From JBBQVS01 sp963792705 (GTDB lineage Bacteria; Chloroflexota; Ktedonobacteria; Ktedonobacterales; Ktedonobacteraceae), in contig CAWBXD010000012.1 in assembly GCA_963792705.1 (NCBI GenBank), forward strand, positions 186,001 through 250,000: 64,000 bases of DNA, read 5' to 3'. Every line of letters begins with the position of its first letter. The stretch's first letter is position 1. Below the pieces are notes generated by a model, which was not told the DNA's origin, did not search any database, and saw only the letters and a list, made by a program, of their open reading frames with translations. Position numbers and translations under genes: made by a program. This document shows, in pieces, positions 42,125 through 51,930 of this stretch.

Positions 42125-42583
42125 CTATTCCAAGAGGTCGGTTGACCAATTTTTGCTTTGAATGGCGGTATCGAGTTCGCGGCGTTGACGTGCAAGGTCG
42201 TCCAATTGACGACGAAGAGCAGGCACATCGACCGTCGAAACCTTACGAATTTCGGACCGTCCATAGCGGTCGATACGATTAGACGCAGTTTCTGCCATGC
42301 TATCAATCGTACTGTGATGAAGTGACAAGACATCACGTTGGGCAATAGCGTCGGCAAGTGAGATTCCTTCAGTGAAAACGGTTTGCATATTGGTGCGATT
42401 GATGCGTTTAATCAAATTCAGCAACTGACTCAACAATTGGTCTAATTCGCTGAGCAACTCTTGTGGATTTTCGGGTGGTTGCTCACCCTCCTGAATGAGT
42501 GCGCTTTGCATGAGTCTTGTACGCAATTGAGCAACTCGCTTCTGAACATCAGCCCGTAGTACAAGAGCTTCGGCAAGTTTCAT
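42125..42583 (-). CDS. DIP1984-family (septicolysin-like) protein
   Basis: About 152 residues, nearly all helical: MKLAEALVLRADVQKRVAQL, QEGEQPPENPQELL, LIKRINRTN, ISLADAIAQRD, SRSE-like GRSEIRK, VDVPALRRQLDDLAR and ending with DTAIQSKNW. These blocks match the DIP1984 family, small soluble coiled proteins of uncertain role once called septicolysin. ATG 42583 has AAGAGGTGG upstream. Confidence 0.88.
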   Translation of the reverse strand: MKLAEALVLRADVQKRVAQLRTRLMQSALIQEGEQPPENPQELLSELDQLLSQLLNLIKRINRTNMQTVFTEGISLADAIAQRDVLSLHHSTIDSMAETASNRIDRYGRSEIRKVSTVDVPALRRQLDDLARQRRELDTAIQSKNWSTDLLE

Positions 42584-42794
42584 AGCCACCTCTTTGCTGA
42601 TGATTTACAGCTTTTTTACCAGACAAATCTTATTCTGTTTGCGATTTGTAAACTACAAAAAGTATACTTAGAGACAAGTCTATTGTCAAGTCTTTTTCTT
42701 TGCATACATAAAATTCTTGCTTAAATATGACAAGGAGTGGTAAATATAGAACGTATACTTACTTTTAGACATATGTTCAAGAAAGGACACGCAC

Positions 42795-43649
42795 ATGAAG
42801 TTTGCAATTGATATTCCAAATCATACGGGTGATTATGCTGATGTGCGACTTGTCGCGGAGGTTGCACATGAGGCTGAGGAGGCTGGGTGGGATGGTTTCT
42901 TCGTCTGGGACCATATCGGAGCGAACTGGGGAGAGTCGTATGTGAGTGACCCGTGGATTATGCTGACTGCCATTGCACTAAAAACTGAGCACATAAAGAT
43001 TGGTCCAATGGTAACACCAATACCACGGAGGCGTCCCTGGAAACTTGCACGCGAGGTTGTCACGCTTGATAATCTCACAAACGGTCGTCTAGTGCTGGGG
43101 GTTGGTATTGGTGGAGGCGCAGAGTACACAGGATATCATGAGCCTGGAAGCGACAAAGAACATGGTGCAATGCTTGACGAAGGGCTTGAGGTATTGATAC
43201 ATCTATGGAGTGGTGAGGCGTTCGATTATCATGGTCAATATTACCAGCTTGACAACATTCGCCATCTGCCTCGACCGGTACAACAACCACGTATCCCCAT
43301 TTGGGTCGCAGGCTATTGGCCCAACAAAAAGCCTATGCAACGTGCCGCGCAATGGGATGGAGTGTTTCCATTGGGAAAGGATTTAGGCTTTAATGAGCAG
43401 ATGAGTCCAACCTTGATACATGAATGTCTCGCTTACATTCGAGCACAACAATCCCCTGAACGAGCATCACAACCATACGATGTCCTACATTGGGGACTGC
43501 TTGATGGCAAAGACAATGCCGCCAATTCCGCCCTCGTCGAAACATACGAAGATGCTGGTGTTACATGGTGGGTCGAAAATATCTGTTGGGAACGCGGTTC
43601 ACTACAAGAGCAACGCGAATATATTCGCAAAGGACCTCCTCGGCGGTAG
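42795..43649 (+). CDS. LLM-class flavin/F420-dependent oxidoreductase
   Basis: 284 residues, luciferase-like TIM barrel: AEEAGWDGFFVWDHI, IGPMVTPIPRRRPWKLARE, NGRLVLGVGIGGG and IPIWVAGYWPNKKPMQRAAQWDG. Members use FMN or F420 for oxidation of diverse substrates. AAAGGA precedes ATG. Stands alone with its own upstream region. Substrate unknown. Confidence 0.88.
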   Translation: MKFAIDIPNHTGDYADVRLVAEVAHEAEEAGWDGFFVWDHIGANWGESYVSDPWIMLTAIALKTEHIKIGPMVTPIPRRRPWKLAREVVTLDNLTNGRLVLGVGIGGGAEYTGYHEPGSDKEHGAMLDEGLEVLIHLWSGEAFDYHGQYYQLDNIRHLPRPVQQPRIPIWVAGYWPNKKPMQRAAQWDGVFPLGKDLGFNEQMSPTLIHECLAYIRAQQSPERASQPYDVLHWGLLDGKDNAANSALVETYEDAGVTWWVENICWERGSLQEQREYIRKGPPRR

Positions 43650-43797
43650 TACTATTGGGAGCAAGCGTCTTAGCGCATAATGTAAGCAGGACAAGGCACG
43701 AAAATATAATGGTGCAAATGACACTAGCGCGATATCTCAACATGGTGTATTCTTCGCTAAAATGCCCACTCTGTTTCTTGAAAGGGAACAAGATAAC

Positions 43798-45339
43798 ATG
43801 GCCGTTATAGAACAGGGAGAACCCCAAAAGGAAGAACTGCTCCCGCTAGATAAGAAAGTAATATTCCTGCCTAAATTGCGCTGGCGACAAATCTTTGCTA
43901 TCAGTATTTTCTGGCTTGCACTCAATTTTCACTGGTCCGCACTTGGTATTATTATTCTTCCCAGTCAAGTATTTAAGCTTGTTGGTGTGGCACAGCAAGG
44001 TGAGGCGCTTGCGTTTATCCTGGTTCCTGGTGCCTTTATCTCGCTCTTTGCCAATCCGCTTTTCGGAATGTTGAGCGATGAGACGCGTGGTCGTTTCGCA
44101 CGTTTCGGTCGTCGGCGTCCCTATATCCTGCTGGGAACACTTGTAAACGTTGGCGCACTCGCGTGGATGGCTTTTGCTCACGATATTGTCTCGCTTGCCG
44201 TGGCTTATGCCCTCATTCAATTTTCCAATAATGCGGCAACCGCGCCATTCCATGCCTTACTTCCTGACATTGTGCCAAGAGAGCAACGTGGCCTAGCTTC
44301 TGGTGTGATGGGCCTCCTTGCAACCATCGGCTCGATCAGTGGTGTGATACTGGCTGGCATTTTTATTGACGCTTCAAAACCAACAGCAGCCTATCAGCAA
44401 GGTCTGTGGCTTACCTACGGTGTCATCATAGCTGTTATGTTGACGATGATGTTGATTACGATTTTATCGGTCAAGGAACGCGATAGTATGTCGAGTCAAG
44501 TCGCGGAACAAGAACGTTTGGAGGCTCTGCTTCATTCCCCCGTCATACCACCTGTCTGGTATGCATGGCTGACGCGCAAGATGGTATACAATATTTTTGG
44601 TACAGTGCTGGCGGTAGGGATTGCATGGGGCATTATGGCGATTTGGAATATTTTGCATTTGGAAAATATACACATCAATAACGATGTACAACAGGTTGTC
44701 TTAGAAGCTGTTGCCACGATTGGTATTCTACGCCTCTTTGATTTTAATCCGCGCCGCGACCCCGATTTTGCCTGGGTGCTCTTGACACGTCTTGTAATGA
44801 CGCTTGGCATCTACACAGTACAGGACTTTTTACAATTTTATATGCGAGACGCGGTACATGCGGCACATCCAGAAACGCAAACAACCAATTTTATTATCAT
44901 CCTTTCGATCACAAGTTTGATTAGTGCCCTTGCCGCTGGCTGGCTTTCGGACCGTTTTGGACGTAAACGTATGGTCTATTTTTCTGGTGGCTTTATGGCG
45001 ACGGTCGGGCTAATCTTTATCGTGACACACTCTCTACCCATTATCCTTGCCGCTGGTGCCATTTTCGGTCTTGGCTACGGTGCCTATATTAGTGTTGATT
45101 GGGCCTTAGTTGCTGATGTCTTGCCTTCACATAAAAATTATGCCCGCGACATGGGCGTATGGAATATCTCGCAATCGTTACCACAGGTTATCGCACCAGT
45201 CATTGGTGGTCCCTTGCTTGACCACTTCACACAAACTGGTCATCCCATTCTTGGCTTTCAACTGCTATTTGGAATGGCAATCATCTATTGTCTCGTTGGC
45301 ACGGTGACAGTCCGCTATATAAGAGGTGTAAAAAGATAA
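43798..45339 (+). CDS. Major facilitator (SLC45/GPH-like) transporter
   Basis: About 513 residues with 12 predicted membrane helices. The loop between helices 2 and 3 reads GMLSDETRGRFARFGRRRPYI, and the equivalent in the second half is GWLSDRFGRKRMVY. The N-half motif resembles the SLC45/sucrose:H+ symporter branch. A central 60-residue loop separates the halves. ATG 43798 follows AAAGGGAA. Substrate not determinable; a sugar is plausible. Confidence 0.85.
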   Translation: MAVIEQGEPQKEELLPLDKKVIFLPKLRWRQIFAISIFWLALNFHWSALGIIILPSQVFKLVGVAQQGEALAFILVPGAFISLFANPLFGMLSDETRGRFARFGRRRPYILLGTLVNVGALAWMAFAHDIVSLAVAYALIQFSNNAATAPFHALLPDIVPREQRGLASGVMGLLATIGSISGVILAGIFIDASKPTAAYQQGLWLTYGVIIAVMLTMMLITILSVKERDSMSSQVAEQERLEALLHSPVIPPVWYAWLTRKMVYNIFGTVLAVGIAWGIMAIWNILHLENIHINNDVQQVVLEAVATIGILRLFDFNPRRDPDFAWVLLTRLVMTLGIYTVQDFLQFYMRDAVHAAHPETQTTNFIIILSITSLISALAAGWLSDRFGRKRMVYFSGGFMATVGLIFIVTHSLPIILAAGAIFGLGYGAYISVDWALVADVLPSHKNYARDMGVWNISQSLPQVIAPVIGGPLLDHFTQTGHPILGFQLLFGMAIIYCLVGTVTVRYIRGVKR

Positions 45340-45401
45340 AGGCATAAAAAAAGGTGGGGAAGACATTGAAGTATGTCTTCCCTACCTTTTTTTATGCCTT
45401 T
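45338..45401. terminator. Bidirectional terminator, 29-bp stem
   Basis: AAAGGCATAAAAAAAGGT...GACAT pairs with its complement ending TTTTTTTATGCCTTT; only one G-U pair. Starts inside the MFS stop codon and lies between convergent genes. Confidence 0.85.
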
Positions 45402-45410
45402 ATGATCAGT

Positions 45411-47075
45411 CTAATGTTGCAAGAGATATACATCGGACCAGTCGTTGAAGTACAGGCCACCGGCGTTAAGCGACACACCATGTACCCAAGGGGGAATAAC
45501 GGCTGCAGTTGCCTGATGGTCGATTGGCAACCAACCCACATCAGTGATGGCGATCTGCTCTGCTTGATTGTAGAGCGCGATACGCTCGTTACCCGTCAAT
45601 GTCTCGGCCTTAGCAACGGTCTGGTCAAAGGTAGGATTATTCCAGGAACCATTGTTATTTGAGGCACTTGAGGTAAGGTTCAGTGTGAGCCAATCGTAGG
45701 GATCGGGGAAGTCCGCACCCCATTGTGTAAAGCCAAACTGAATAGTATGATTCGCTCTATTTGCCGCTGTTTCGTTATTATAGGCAGTTAATTCCACACT
45801 ACGCATTTTCACTTGCACGCCGAGCGCGGTTTGCCACATCTGCTGCAAAACTGCTGCCTCGTTTGGCGTTACCTGTGAACTGGGATAGGTAAACGTAAAC
45901 GATGGAGCTTTACTCACATCGGGATAGACCGATTGGAATAGCGATTTTGCTTTTGCAGCGTCAAATGACAGCCCTGCAAAATTAGGCTGATAACCAGGCA
46001 TACCAGGAGGAATAATGGTTTGCGCGGCTGTCACAGAGTCCTTCAATACGGCATGCACCAGCGTTGGCTTATCTATAGCATAGGCGAATGCTTGTCGAAT
46101 CGCCACGTTGTTAAATGGTGCCCGTGCATTATCAAAAAACATTAAGTCTGTCTGCAACAATGGGACACGCACAAAGCCCTGAAGACTCTTTGCCTGCAAT
46201 TGATCTTGAGGCGTAAGGTTCCAGATAAACGAATATTGACCTGCACTATACGACTTGAACGCGGTGGAATTGTCCTTGACAAAAAGCATGTCAACTTCGG
46301 TCAGCTTCGTTTTGTTGCCATAATAATGCGGGTTTGGCACAAGCACCATTTGTGCATTGTGATTCCACGTTTTGACCATAAATGGACCCGTTCCAATGCC
46401 CATACCCTCAGCATGGTTAGCCCAGTTTCTTTGTCCATACTGGTTAATCAGCTTTTGGTTAAGCGCATAGAAGACCGAGGTAGTAAGGTCTTCAAGAAAA
46501 TATGGTGTGGGCTGGCTTAGCGTGACTTGCAACGTATGATCGTCGAGAGCCTTGACGCCACTCAGCGTCTTTGATTTCCCGTTAGCAACAGCGTCGGAGC
46601 CGACAATAGGGGCTTCAAAAAATGAGGCAATTGGTGAAACCACTTCAGGCAAGAGCGCGCGTGTCCAAGTATAGACATATGCCTGCGCGTTTACGGGTGT
46701 ACCATCTGAAAATGTGATTCCTGGCTTGATAGCGAACGTGTATGTCTTTTTATCGTCAGAGACATGCCATGTCGCCTGATCTGGAATAACATTCAGATTC
46801 TTATCAGAACGTACCAGCCCAGAGTAGATCATACTTACAGCAAGCGCAGAATTCTGATCTGGTCCCGTCGCAGGGTCCAAAGATGCGAGATCGGCAATAC
46901 CTACATTGGGAAATGTAAGCACCTGCTTAGTGGCTAATGTTGTTCCACCATTTGCAGGTGTCGATGTACTTCCACCACATGCAGCAAGAACGATGGTAAG
47001 TAGTGCGAGGAATACAAAGAGCACTGTTGGGGTACGCCTCATACGGGACGCGTACAGTTGCCAACGAGGATACAT
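45411..47075 (-). CDS. Peptide/solute ABC transporter substrate-binding lipoprotein
   Basis: About 554 residues, OppA/DppA type (SBP family 5). Signal peptide with lipobox LAAC (residues about 29-32), then VLTFPNVGIADLASLDPA, YTFAIKPGITFSDGTPVNAQ, GTGPFMVKTWNHN and a C-terminal lobe ending LYFNDWSDVYL. Binds peptides or similar solutes outside the cell. No permease or ATPase genes are adjacent, so it is an orphan component or serves a remote transporter. Start ATG 47075 chosen because the signal peptide then has normal length. Confidence 0.9.
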   Translation of the reverse strand: MYPRWQLYASRMRRTPTVLFVFLALLTIVLAACGGSTSTPANGGTTLATKQVLTFPNVGIADLASLDPATGPDQNSALAVSMIYSGLVRSDKNLNVIPDQATWHVSDDKKTYTFAIKPGITFSDGTPVNAQAYVYTWTRALLPEVVSPIASFFEAPIVGSDAVANGKSKTLSGVKALDDHTLQVTLSQPTPYFLEDLTTSVFYALNQKLINQYGQRNWANHAEGMGIGTGPFMVKTWNHNAQMVLVPNPHYYGNKTKLTEVDMLFVKDNSTAFKSYSAGQYSFIWNLTPQDQLQAKSLQGFVRVPLLQTDLMFFDNARAPFNNVAIRQAFAYAIDKPTLVHAVLKDSVTAAQTIIPPGMPGYQPNFAGLSFDAAKAKSLFQSVYPDVSKAPSFTFTYPSSQVTPNEAAVLQQMWQTALGVQVKMRSVELTAYNNETAANRANHTIQFGFTQWGADFPDPYDWLTLNLTSSASNNNGSWNNPTFDQTVAKAETLTGNERIALYNQAEQIAITDVGWLPIDHQATAAVIPPWVHGVSLNAGGLYFNDWSDVYLLQH

Positions 47076-47229
47076 GGTTTGTGACTCTCTTTCTGGAGGT
47101 TGCAAGCAAGGGATGATTGCAAGCAGGGATAAATCTTTCCCGTGATTATATCACTTTTAACAAGAAGCACGAATGGAAGCGGCTGTAGAAACCTTAAATT
47201 ATGCTGTTGAACAAATTGGTACGGATAGG

Positions 47230-47300
47230 TGTAGGGACCGCTTCATCGCGTCCTCGTGGCAATCCACCGCCGACACGGACGCGATGAAGCGGTCCCTACA
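47230..47300. repeat. Intact 71-bp hairpin repeat
   Basis: Perfect 24-bp arms starting TGTAGGGACCGCTTC and ending GCGGTCCCTACA surround a 23-base loop that itself has GTGG/CCAC. A degenerate relative lies at 41869-41911. The rest of 47076-47622 is A/T-rich upstream DNA of the carbonic anhydrase gene with no clear gene. Confidence 0.75.
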
Positions 47301-47622
47301 ACCAGCATATCCTTATGAAATTGTTAAACAGGATTATTATGTCCTTGTTCGGCTTATATCAAGGTACTAGAGCGTAACAAATCAAGGCCTCTGTAAAATC
47401 AAATGGCACAATACATAACTCAAAAGAATATATAGAATAATTTGAAAGCATAGGACAAATGTGATATTGTTGATATAGATGGTCGGAACGTACATAAAAT
47501 TGCTTGATTACATAACGTAAGGGAATTATCTTTTACCTACCATTTGTTATGTATATCAAGAGAATAAAGCAATGAACAGATGAAGATTTTGTTCATGTGA
47601 TGAATAAAGAGGAGAGTCGCTC

Positions 47623-48114
47623 ATGTCAGTTGCACAGGAGTTTGTTCAAGCGAACGAACAATACGCCTCAACGTTTCAAAAAGGGGACCTAGCATTGCCA
47701 CCTGCCCGTAAGGTGGCGATTCTTGTTTGCATGGATGCTCGTATTGATCCAGCACGCGCCCTTGGTCTTGAAGAAGGTGACGCGCATGTTATTCGTAACG
47801 CCGGTGGCAGAGCCGCTGATGCATTGCGCTCACTCGTCATTTCGGAAGAATTGCTTGGAACAAAGAGTATCGTGGTCATTCATCATACAGATTGTGGCAT
47901 GCTCACCTTTAGTAACGATGATATTCATGCAAAGATACAGCAGGACCTGCATACGAGCGCAGACAACATCGACTTTCTTCCATTCACTAATCTGGAACAA
48001 TCAGTGCGTGACGATGTTGCATTTCTGAGGGAGTCACCACTTATTGCGAAAGATATTGATATTAGTGGTTTCATCTATGACGTACATGATGGCAAAATTC
48101 GTCCTGTAACCTAA
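47623..48114 (+). CDS. Beta-class carbonic anhydrase-like protein
   Basis: 163 residues. Zinc ligands of the small beta-CA clade are present: CMDARIDP (Cys, Asp-Arg dyad) and HHTDCGM (His and Cys), plus IRNAGGRA. Interconverts CO2 and bicarbonate. AGAGGAGAG before ATG. Followed 118 bases later by a rhodanese gene on the same strand. The short single-domain form is similar to Mycobacterium Rv1284. Confidence 0.88.
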   Translation: MSVAQEFVQANEQYASTFQKGDLALPPARKVAILVCMDARIDPARALGLEEGDAHVIRNAGGRAADALRSLVISEELLGTKSIVVIHHTDCGMLTFSNDDIHAKIQQDLHTSADNIDFLPFTNLEQSVRDDVAFLRESPLIAKDIDISGFIYDVHDGKIRPVT

Positions 48115-48232
48115 TCCAGGTACACAACGTTGGGGAAGCGGCCCCTCTCGCTTCTCTGATAATTGGACAAATATATTTTTCACTCATAGCAGTAAATAAA
48201 CAAGTATTAATCACATAACAGGAGAAGAGTAC

Positions 48233-49084
48233 ATGTCAGAGAACAAAGGCTACGCACATCCAGAGGCACTTGTAGATGCCGATTGGGTTGAGGCACATTT
48301 GAAAGACCCGAAGGTTCGTTTGATCGAGGTTGATGTTGACACGAAGGCATACGAGCAGGGACACATTCCTGGCGCGGTTGGCTTTAATTGGCAGAAAGAG
48401 CTACAGGATCAGATTGTACGTGCCCCACTCACTGCAGAGCATTTAGAAGCTTTGCTCAGTAGTGCTGGCGTCAGCAAAGACACAACAATTGTGTTATATG
48501 GTGACAACAATAACTGGTTTGCGACCTGGGCATTATGGATTTTTAAGTATTATGGGCACTCCGATGTACGCTTACTTGACGGTGGACGAGTGAAGTGGCT
48601 AGCAGACAAGCGGGAAATCACCACGGAGGTTCCTTCCTACCAGTCAACGACCTACAAGGCTGAGGCACCACGCAAAGAAATCCGCATCTTCCGTGATGAG
48701 GTTTTGGCAGAGCTTGGACACAATAATGTCGCCCTCGTCGATGTACGCTCCCCTGGTGAGTACAGTGGTGAACTGCTTGCGCCTGCGAATATTCCACAAG
48801 AAGGAGCGCAACGCGGTGGACATATCCCTGGTGCCGCGAATGTGCCTTGGGCAACAGCAGTAGGACCCGACGGAACGTTCAAGTCGGCAGAAGAATTGCG
48901 TGCCATCTATGAGGGTAAGGGTGTTACACCAGATAAAGAAGTTATCACCTATTGCCGTATCGGTGAGCGCAGCAGCCACACATGGTTCGCGCTGAACTAC
49001 TTGCTGGGCTATCCTGATGTACGCAACTACGATGGTTCCTGGACCGAGTGGGGGAGTTTGATTGGCGCACCAATCGAGCGTTAA
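48233..49084 (+). CDS. Two-domain sulfurtransferase (rhodanese)
   Basis: 283 residues with an N-terminal inactive rhodanese domain (LVDADWVEAHLKDPKVRLIEVDV, GHIPGAVGFNW) and a C-terminal catalytic domain with Cys in the loop CRIGERS and GHIPGAANVPW. CRIGER is typical of thiosulfate:cyanide sulfurtransferases of actinobacterial CysA type. Ribosome site AGGAGAAGAG. Moves sulfane sulfur from thiosulfate or similar donors. Confidence 0.92.
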   Translation: MSENKGYAHPEALVDADWVEAHLKDPKVRLIEVDVDTKAYEQGHIPGAVGFNWQKELQDQIVRAPLTAEHLEALLSSAGVSKDTTIVLYGDNNNWFATWALWIFKYYGHSDVRLLDGGRVKWLADKREITTEVPSYQSTTYKAEAPRKEIRIFRDEVLAELGHNNVALVDVRSPGEYSGELLAPANIPQEGAQRGGHIPGAANVPWATAVGPDGTFKSAEELRAIYEGKGVTPDKEVITYCRIGERSSHTWFALNYLLGYPDVRNYDGSWTEWGSLIGAPIER

Positions 49085-49094
49085 TATGTAGTAA

Positions 49095-49137
49095 ACAAAA
49101 GGCACTGGATGCGATAATCGCGTCCAGTGCCTTTTGT
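49095..49137. terminator. Bidirectional terminator hairpin
   Basis: ACAAAAGGCACTGGATGCG pairs with CGCGTCCAGTGCCTTTTGT with one G-U pair and a 5-base loop, between convergent rhodanese and comB. Confidence 0.85.
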
Positions 49138-49154
49138 CTATTTATGGCTAGCTA

Positions 49155-49898
49155 TCAACTTTTTTCGATGATTAACAGGCCAGTCTCTTCTTCCTTGCCC
49201 ACCACTACTGGTACTGTCGTACTTCCGTCAATCTTCATGCAGTAATCGAGATCGTGACCAAGATTTATTGCGATGATTGATTGCGCGGCATGTGCAACAT
49301 CGACGAGCTTGGGTGGCGCGAACGCTTCGTAGAGTGCTTGTGCCGCTCGTATATCGTCCGCTATTTCAATAGTGGGACGCTGTCGCTGTACCTCAAGTGC
49401 TAAATAGCCCGCGCAGGTTGCATCATCAAGGGCAAAATAATCGGATTCGGCGGCGCATACTATAATAACATTACTGCTTTTTTCGTGTGCGAGGGCAAGA
49501 GCATGTGCGGTAACAGCATGAGCATTATAGAAGCAGCCTGCAAGTCGCGTACTGCTCTTGGGGCATGCATAGAATGCGCGTGTGCCGTTGGTTGTCGTTA
49601 AAATGAGTTCACGGCCACGCAGGTCCACTTGTGCGAACTGGGCAGGAGAGTTACCGTAGTCAAATCCTGCGACAGGCAAACCATGACGTTCGCCGCAGAG
49701 TAAACGTTGAGAAAATATTTTTGCCGCACCACGAGCTTGCTCTAACGAGTTAGCCGCATAGACGCGTGTAGCTCCACTATCGAAAACCGTGGTTAAGGTT
49801 GTAGTCGCACGAATGACATCGATCACAATATAGATATCGTTGGCATGCGTTTCAACAACAGACATGTCCACCGGATTAAAAAAAATGCGTAGTTGCAC
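49155..49898 (-). CDS. comB: 2-phosphosulfolactate phosphatase family (ComB)
   Basis: 247 residues, GTG start after AGGAAGG. Family blocks: IVIDVIRATTTLTTVF, CGERHGLPVAGFDYGNSP, LILTTTNGTRAF, and GYLALEVQRQR. In methanogens ComB makes sulfolactate for coenzyme M; in many bacteria without coenzyme M the homologue has an unknown role. No other coenzyme M or sulfolactate gene is visible. Confidence 0.88.
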   Translation of the reverse strand: MQLRIFFNPVDMSVVETHANDIYIVIDVIRATTTLTTVFDSGATRVYAANSLEQARGAAKIFSQRLLCGERHGLPVAGFDYGNSPAQFAQVDLRGRELILTTTNGTRAFYACPKSSTRLAGCFYNAHAVTAHALALAHEKSSNVIIVCAAESDYFALDDATCAGYLALEVQRQRPTIEIADDIRAAQALYEAFAPPKLVDVAHAAQSIIAINLGHDLDYCMKIDGSTTVPVVVGKEEETGLLIIEKS

Positions 49899-50071
49899 AA
49901 TACCTTCCTACACTAATATTTTTCGAGCACTCATCTTGTACCCGTTGGAATTGTACCACCATCTTGCACAACCGCGCCTGAGCTTCGTGTATGCGTGGTA
50001 TGATAGAGGCGATTATCACCACGCACACTGATGTGCTGTACACAGTTCTGTTACTAGAAGGAGTATAGATT

Positions 50072-51751
50072 ATGGTTGCTTCTCAGTCTCCGAATATGAC
50101 TGACTACGAAGCCGAGTATCGCAACTTTCAGCTTGACGTACCAGAATATTTCAACTTTGCCGCTGATGTCATCGACAAATACGCCCAAATTCCCGACAAA
50201 GAGGCTATGCTTTGGATAGGGCAGCATGGTGAAGAACGCCATCTCACCTTCGCGCATTTCTCCGACGCCTCCAGCCGCGCTGCCAATGCGTTCTCCGCAT
50301 TAGGATTGCACAAAGGCGATCCTGTCCTGATGATGCTCCCCCGTATCCCCGAATGGTGGGAATCGATCTTAGGATTAATACGTCTCGGTGCTATTCCCAT
50401 TCCTTGCACCACGCTCCTTACCCCCAAAGACATCCAGTTCCGCGCTGATATTGCTCAACCCGTCGCTATCATTACCGACCACGAAGGCGCGGCAAAGTTT
50501 GACCAAGTGCGTGCCGACTGTCCGACCATCAAGTACGCTATCTTAGCAGATGAGGCCAATTACGATACGAGCGGACACGAAGGGTGGACAGACTACAGGC
50601 ACATCGTTAGCGAAGCCTCGCCAGAGTTCACTGGCCCCAAAACTCGTAGCGATGATCCATGCCTCGTCTACTTCACTTCCGGCACGGTCGGCTATCCCAA
50701 AATGGTTCTCCATACCCAGGCTAGTTACCCTATCGGGCATGTTATCACGGGCAAATACTGGCTCGACGTGCATGAGAATGATCTTGTCTGGAACCTTTCC
50801 GAAGCGGGATGGGCAAAGTTCTCGTGGAGCAATCTGTTCGGTCCTTGGAGTCAAGGTACAGCCATGTTCACGCAGGATGCGCGCGGTAAGTTCAATCCCA
50901 TAGAGACGCTCGAAACACTCAACAAATATCCCGTTACAACGCTCTGTGCGCCGCCGACCGTCTACCGTATACTCGTCCTCGACGAGCCAATGGCCTACAT
51001 GGAAGCACATCCACCTAAAGCACTACGCTACTGCGTAGGTGCTGGTGAACCGCTCAACCCCGAAGTCATTAAGATTTGGCAGGATAAGACCGGAATGACC
51101 ATCCGCGATGGCTACGGGCAGACCGAAACGGTCTTGTTATGTGGCAACTTCCCACCTCTCACGGTCAAGCCTGGCTCAATGGGTAAGCCTTCCCCTGGCT
51201 TTGTGGTCAGTGTGATTGACGATAACGGCAACGAACTGCCACCCAATAAAGAAGGCGACATTGCCGTGCGCGTCAAGCCCAAACGTCCGACATGGATGTT
51301 CAAAGAGTACTGGCGCAACCCTGAAGCAACGCAAGCATGTATCCGTGGAGATTGGTATATCACCGGAGACCGTGCGTATAAAGACGAGGACGGTTATTTC
51401 TGGTTCGTAGGCCGAGCCGATGATGTCATTATCAGTGCGGGCTATCGCATTGGCCCTTTCGAGGTCGAGAGTGCCTTAAAGGAGCATCCAGCCGTTGCGG
51501 AGTCGGCGGTCATTGCTAGCCCCGATGCCATGCGTGGCGAAATTGTCAAAGCCTATGTCATTCCTGCGCCTGGCTATACTCCCTCACCGGAGTTGGCGAC
51601 CGAGTTACAGGATTACGTGAAAAAAGTGACCGCCCCATATAAGTACCCACGCGAGATCGAATTCGTGGATAGCTTACCCAAAACGATCTCCGGTAAAATC
51701 CGTCGAGTCGAGTTGAGAGAGATGGAGCGGCAGAAGAAGCAAGCTCAGTAA
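50072..51751 (+). CDS. Acyl/benzoate-CoA ligase (AMP-forming)
   Basis: 559 residues, ANL superfamily. P-loop-like YFTSGTVGYPKMVLH (family TSGTTG has TSGTVG here), DGYGQTE adenine motif, YITGDRAYKDEDGYFWFVGR with ADDVI hinge, and the catalytic Lys in PKTISGKIRR. The order and the ISAGYRIGPFEVES block fit medium-chain acyl-CoA or benzoate-CoA synthetases. Strong AGAAGGAG before ATG. Followed by an eroded paralogue. Confidence 0.92.
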   Translation: MVASQSPNMTDYEAEYRNFQLDVPEYFNFAADVIDKYAQIPDKEAMLWIGQHGEERHLTFAHFSDASSRAANAFSALGLHKGDPVLMMLPRIPEWWESILGLIRLGAIPIPCTTLLTPKDIQFRADIAQPVAIITDHEGAAKFDQVRADCPTIKYAILADEANYDTSGHEGWTDYRHIVSEASPEFTGPKTRSDDPCLVYFTSGTVGYPKMVLHTQASYPIGHVITGKYWLDVHENDLVWNLSEAGWAKFSWSNLFGPWSQGTAMFTQDARGKFNPIETLETLNKYPVTTLCAPPTVYRILVLDEPMAYMEAHPPKALRYCVGAGEPLNPEVIKIWQDKTGMTIRDGYGQTETVLLCGNFPPLTVKPGSMGKPSPGFVVSVIDDNGNELPPNKEGDIAVRVKPKRPTWMFKEYWRNPEATQACIRGDWYITGDRAYKDEDGYFWFVGRADDVIISAGYRIGPFEVESALKEHPAVAESAVIASPDAMRGEIVKAYVIPAPGYTPSPELATELQDYVKKVTAPYKYPREIEFVDSLPKTISGKIRRVELREMERQKKQAQ

Positions 51752-51775
51752 ACTACGCTGCGAGATATTATTGTA

Positions 51776-51815
51776 CCTAGCAGAGGAGATGGCAAATGTC
51801 ACCTCCTCTGCTAGG
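51776..51815 (+). terminator. Intrinsic terminator
   Basis: CCTAGCAGAGGAG pairs with CTCCTCTGCTAGG and is followed by TTTTG, 25 bases after the ligase stop. Confidence 0.8.
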
Positions 51816-51930
51816 TTTTGCCAACCGTCCTGACACTAAACTTTTTCACATACCATTTCAGCTCTATTCTTGTTTTGAACTCATCTACCAAAAGTAAAAA
51901 CGTGATAAAATAGGGAAAACTGATAGTACC

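Noticed and set aside
47173..47370. 65-codon + strand frame
   Set aside because: It reads through the 47230-47300 hairpin repeat and has no ribosome site.
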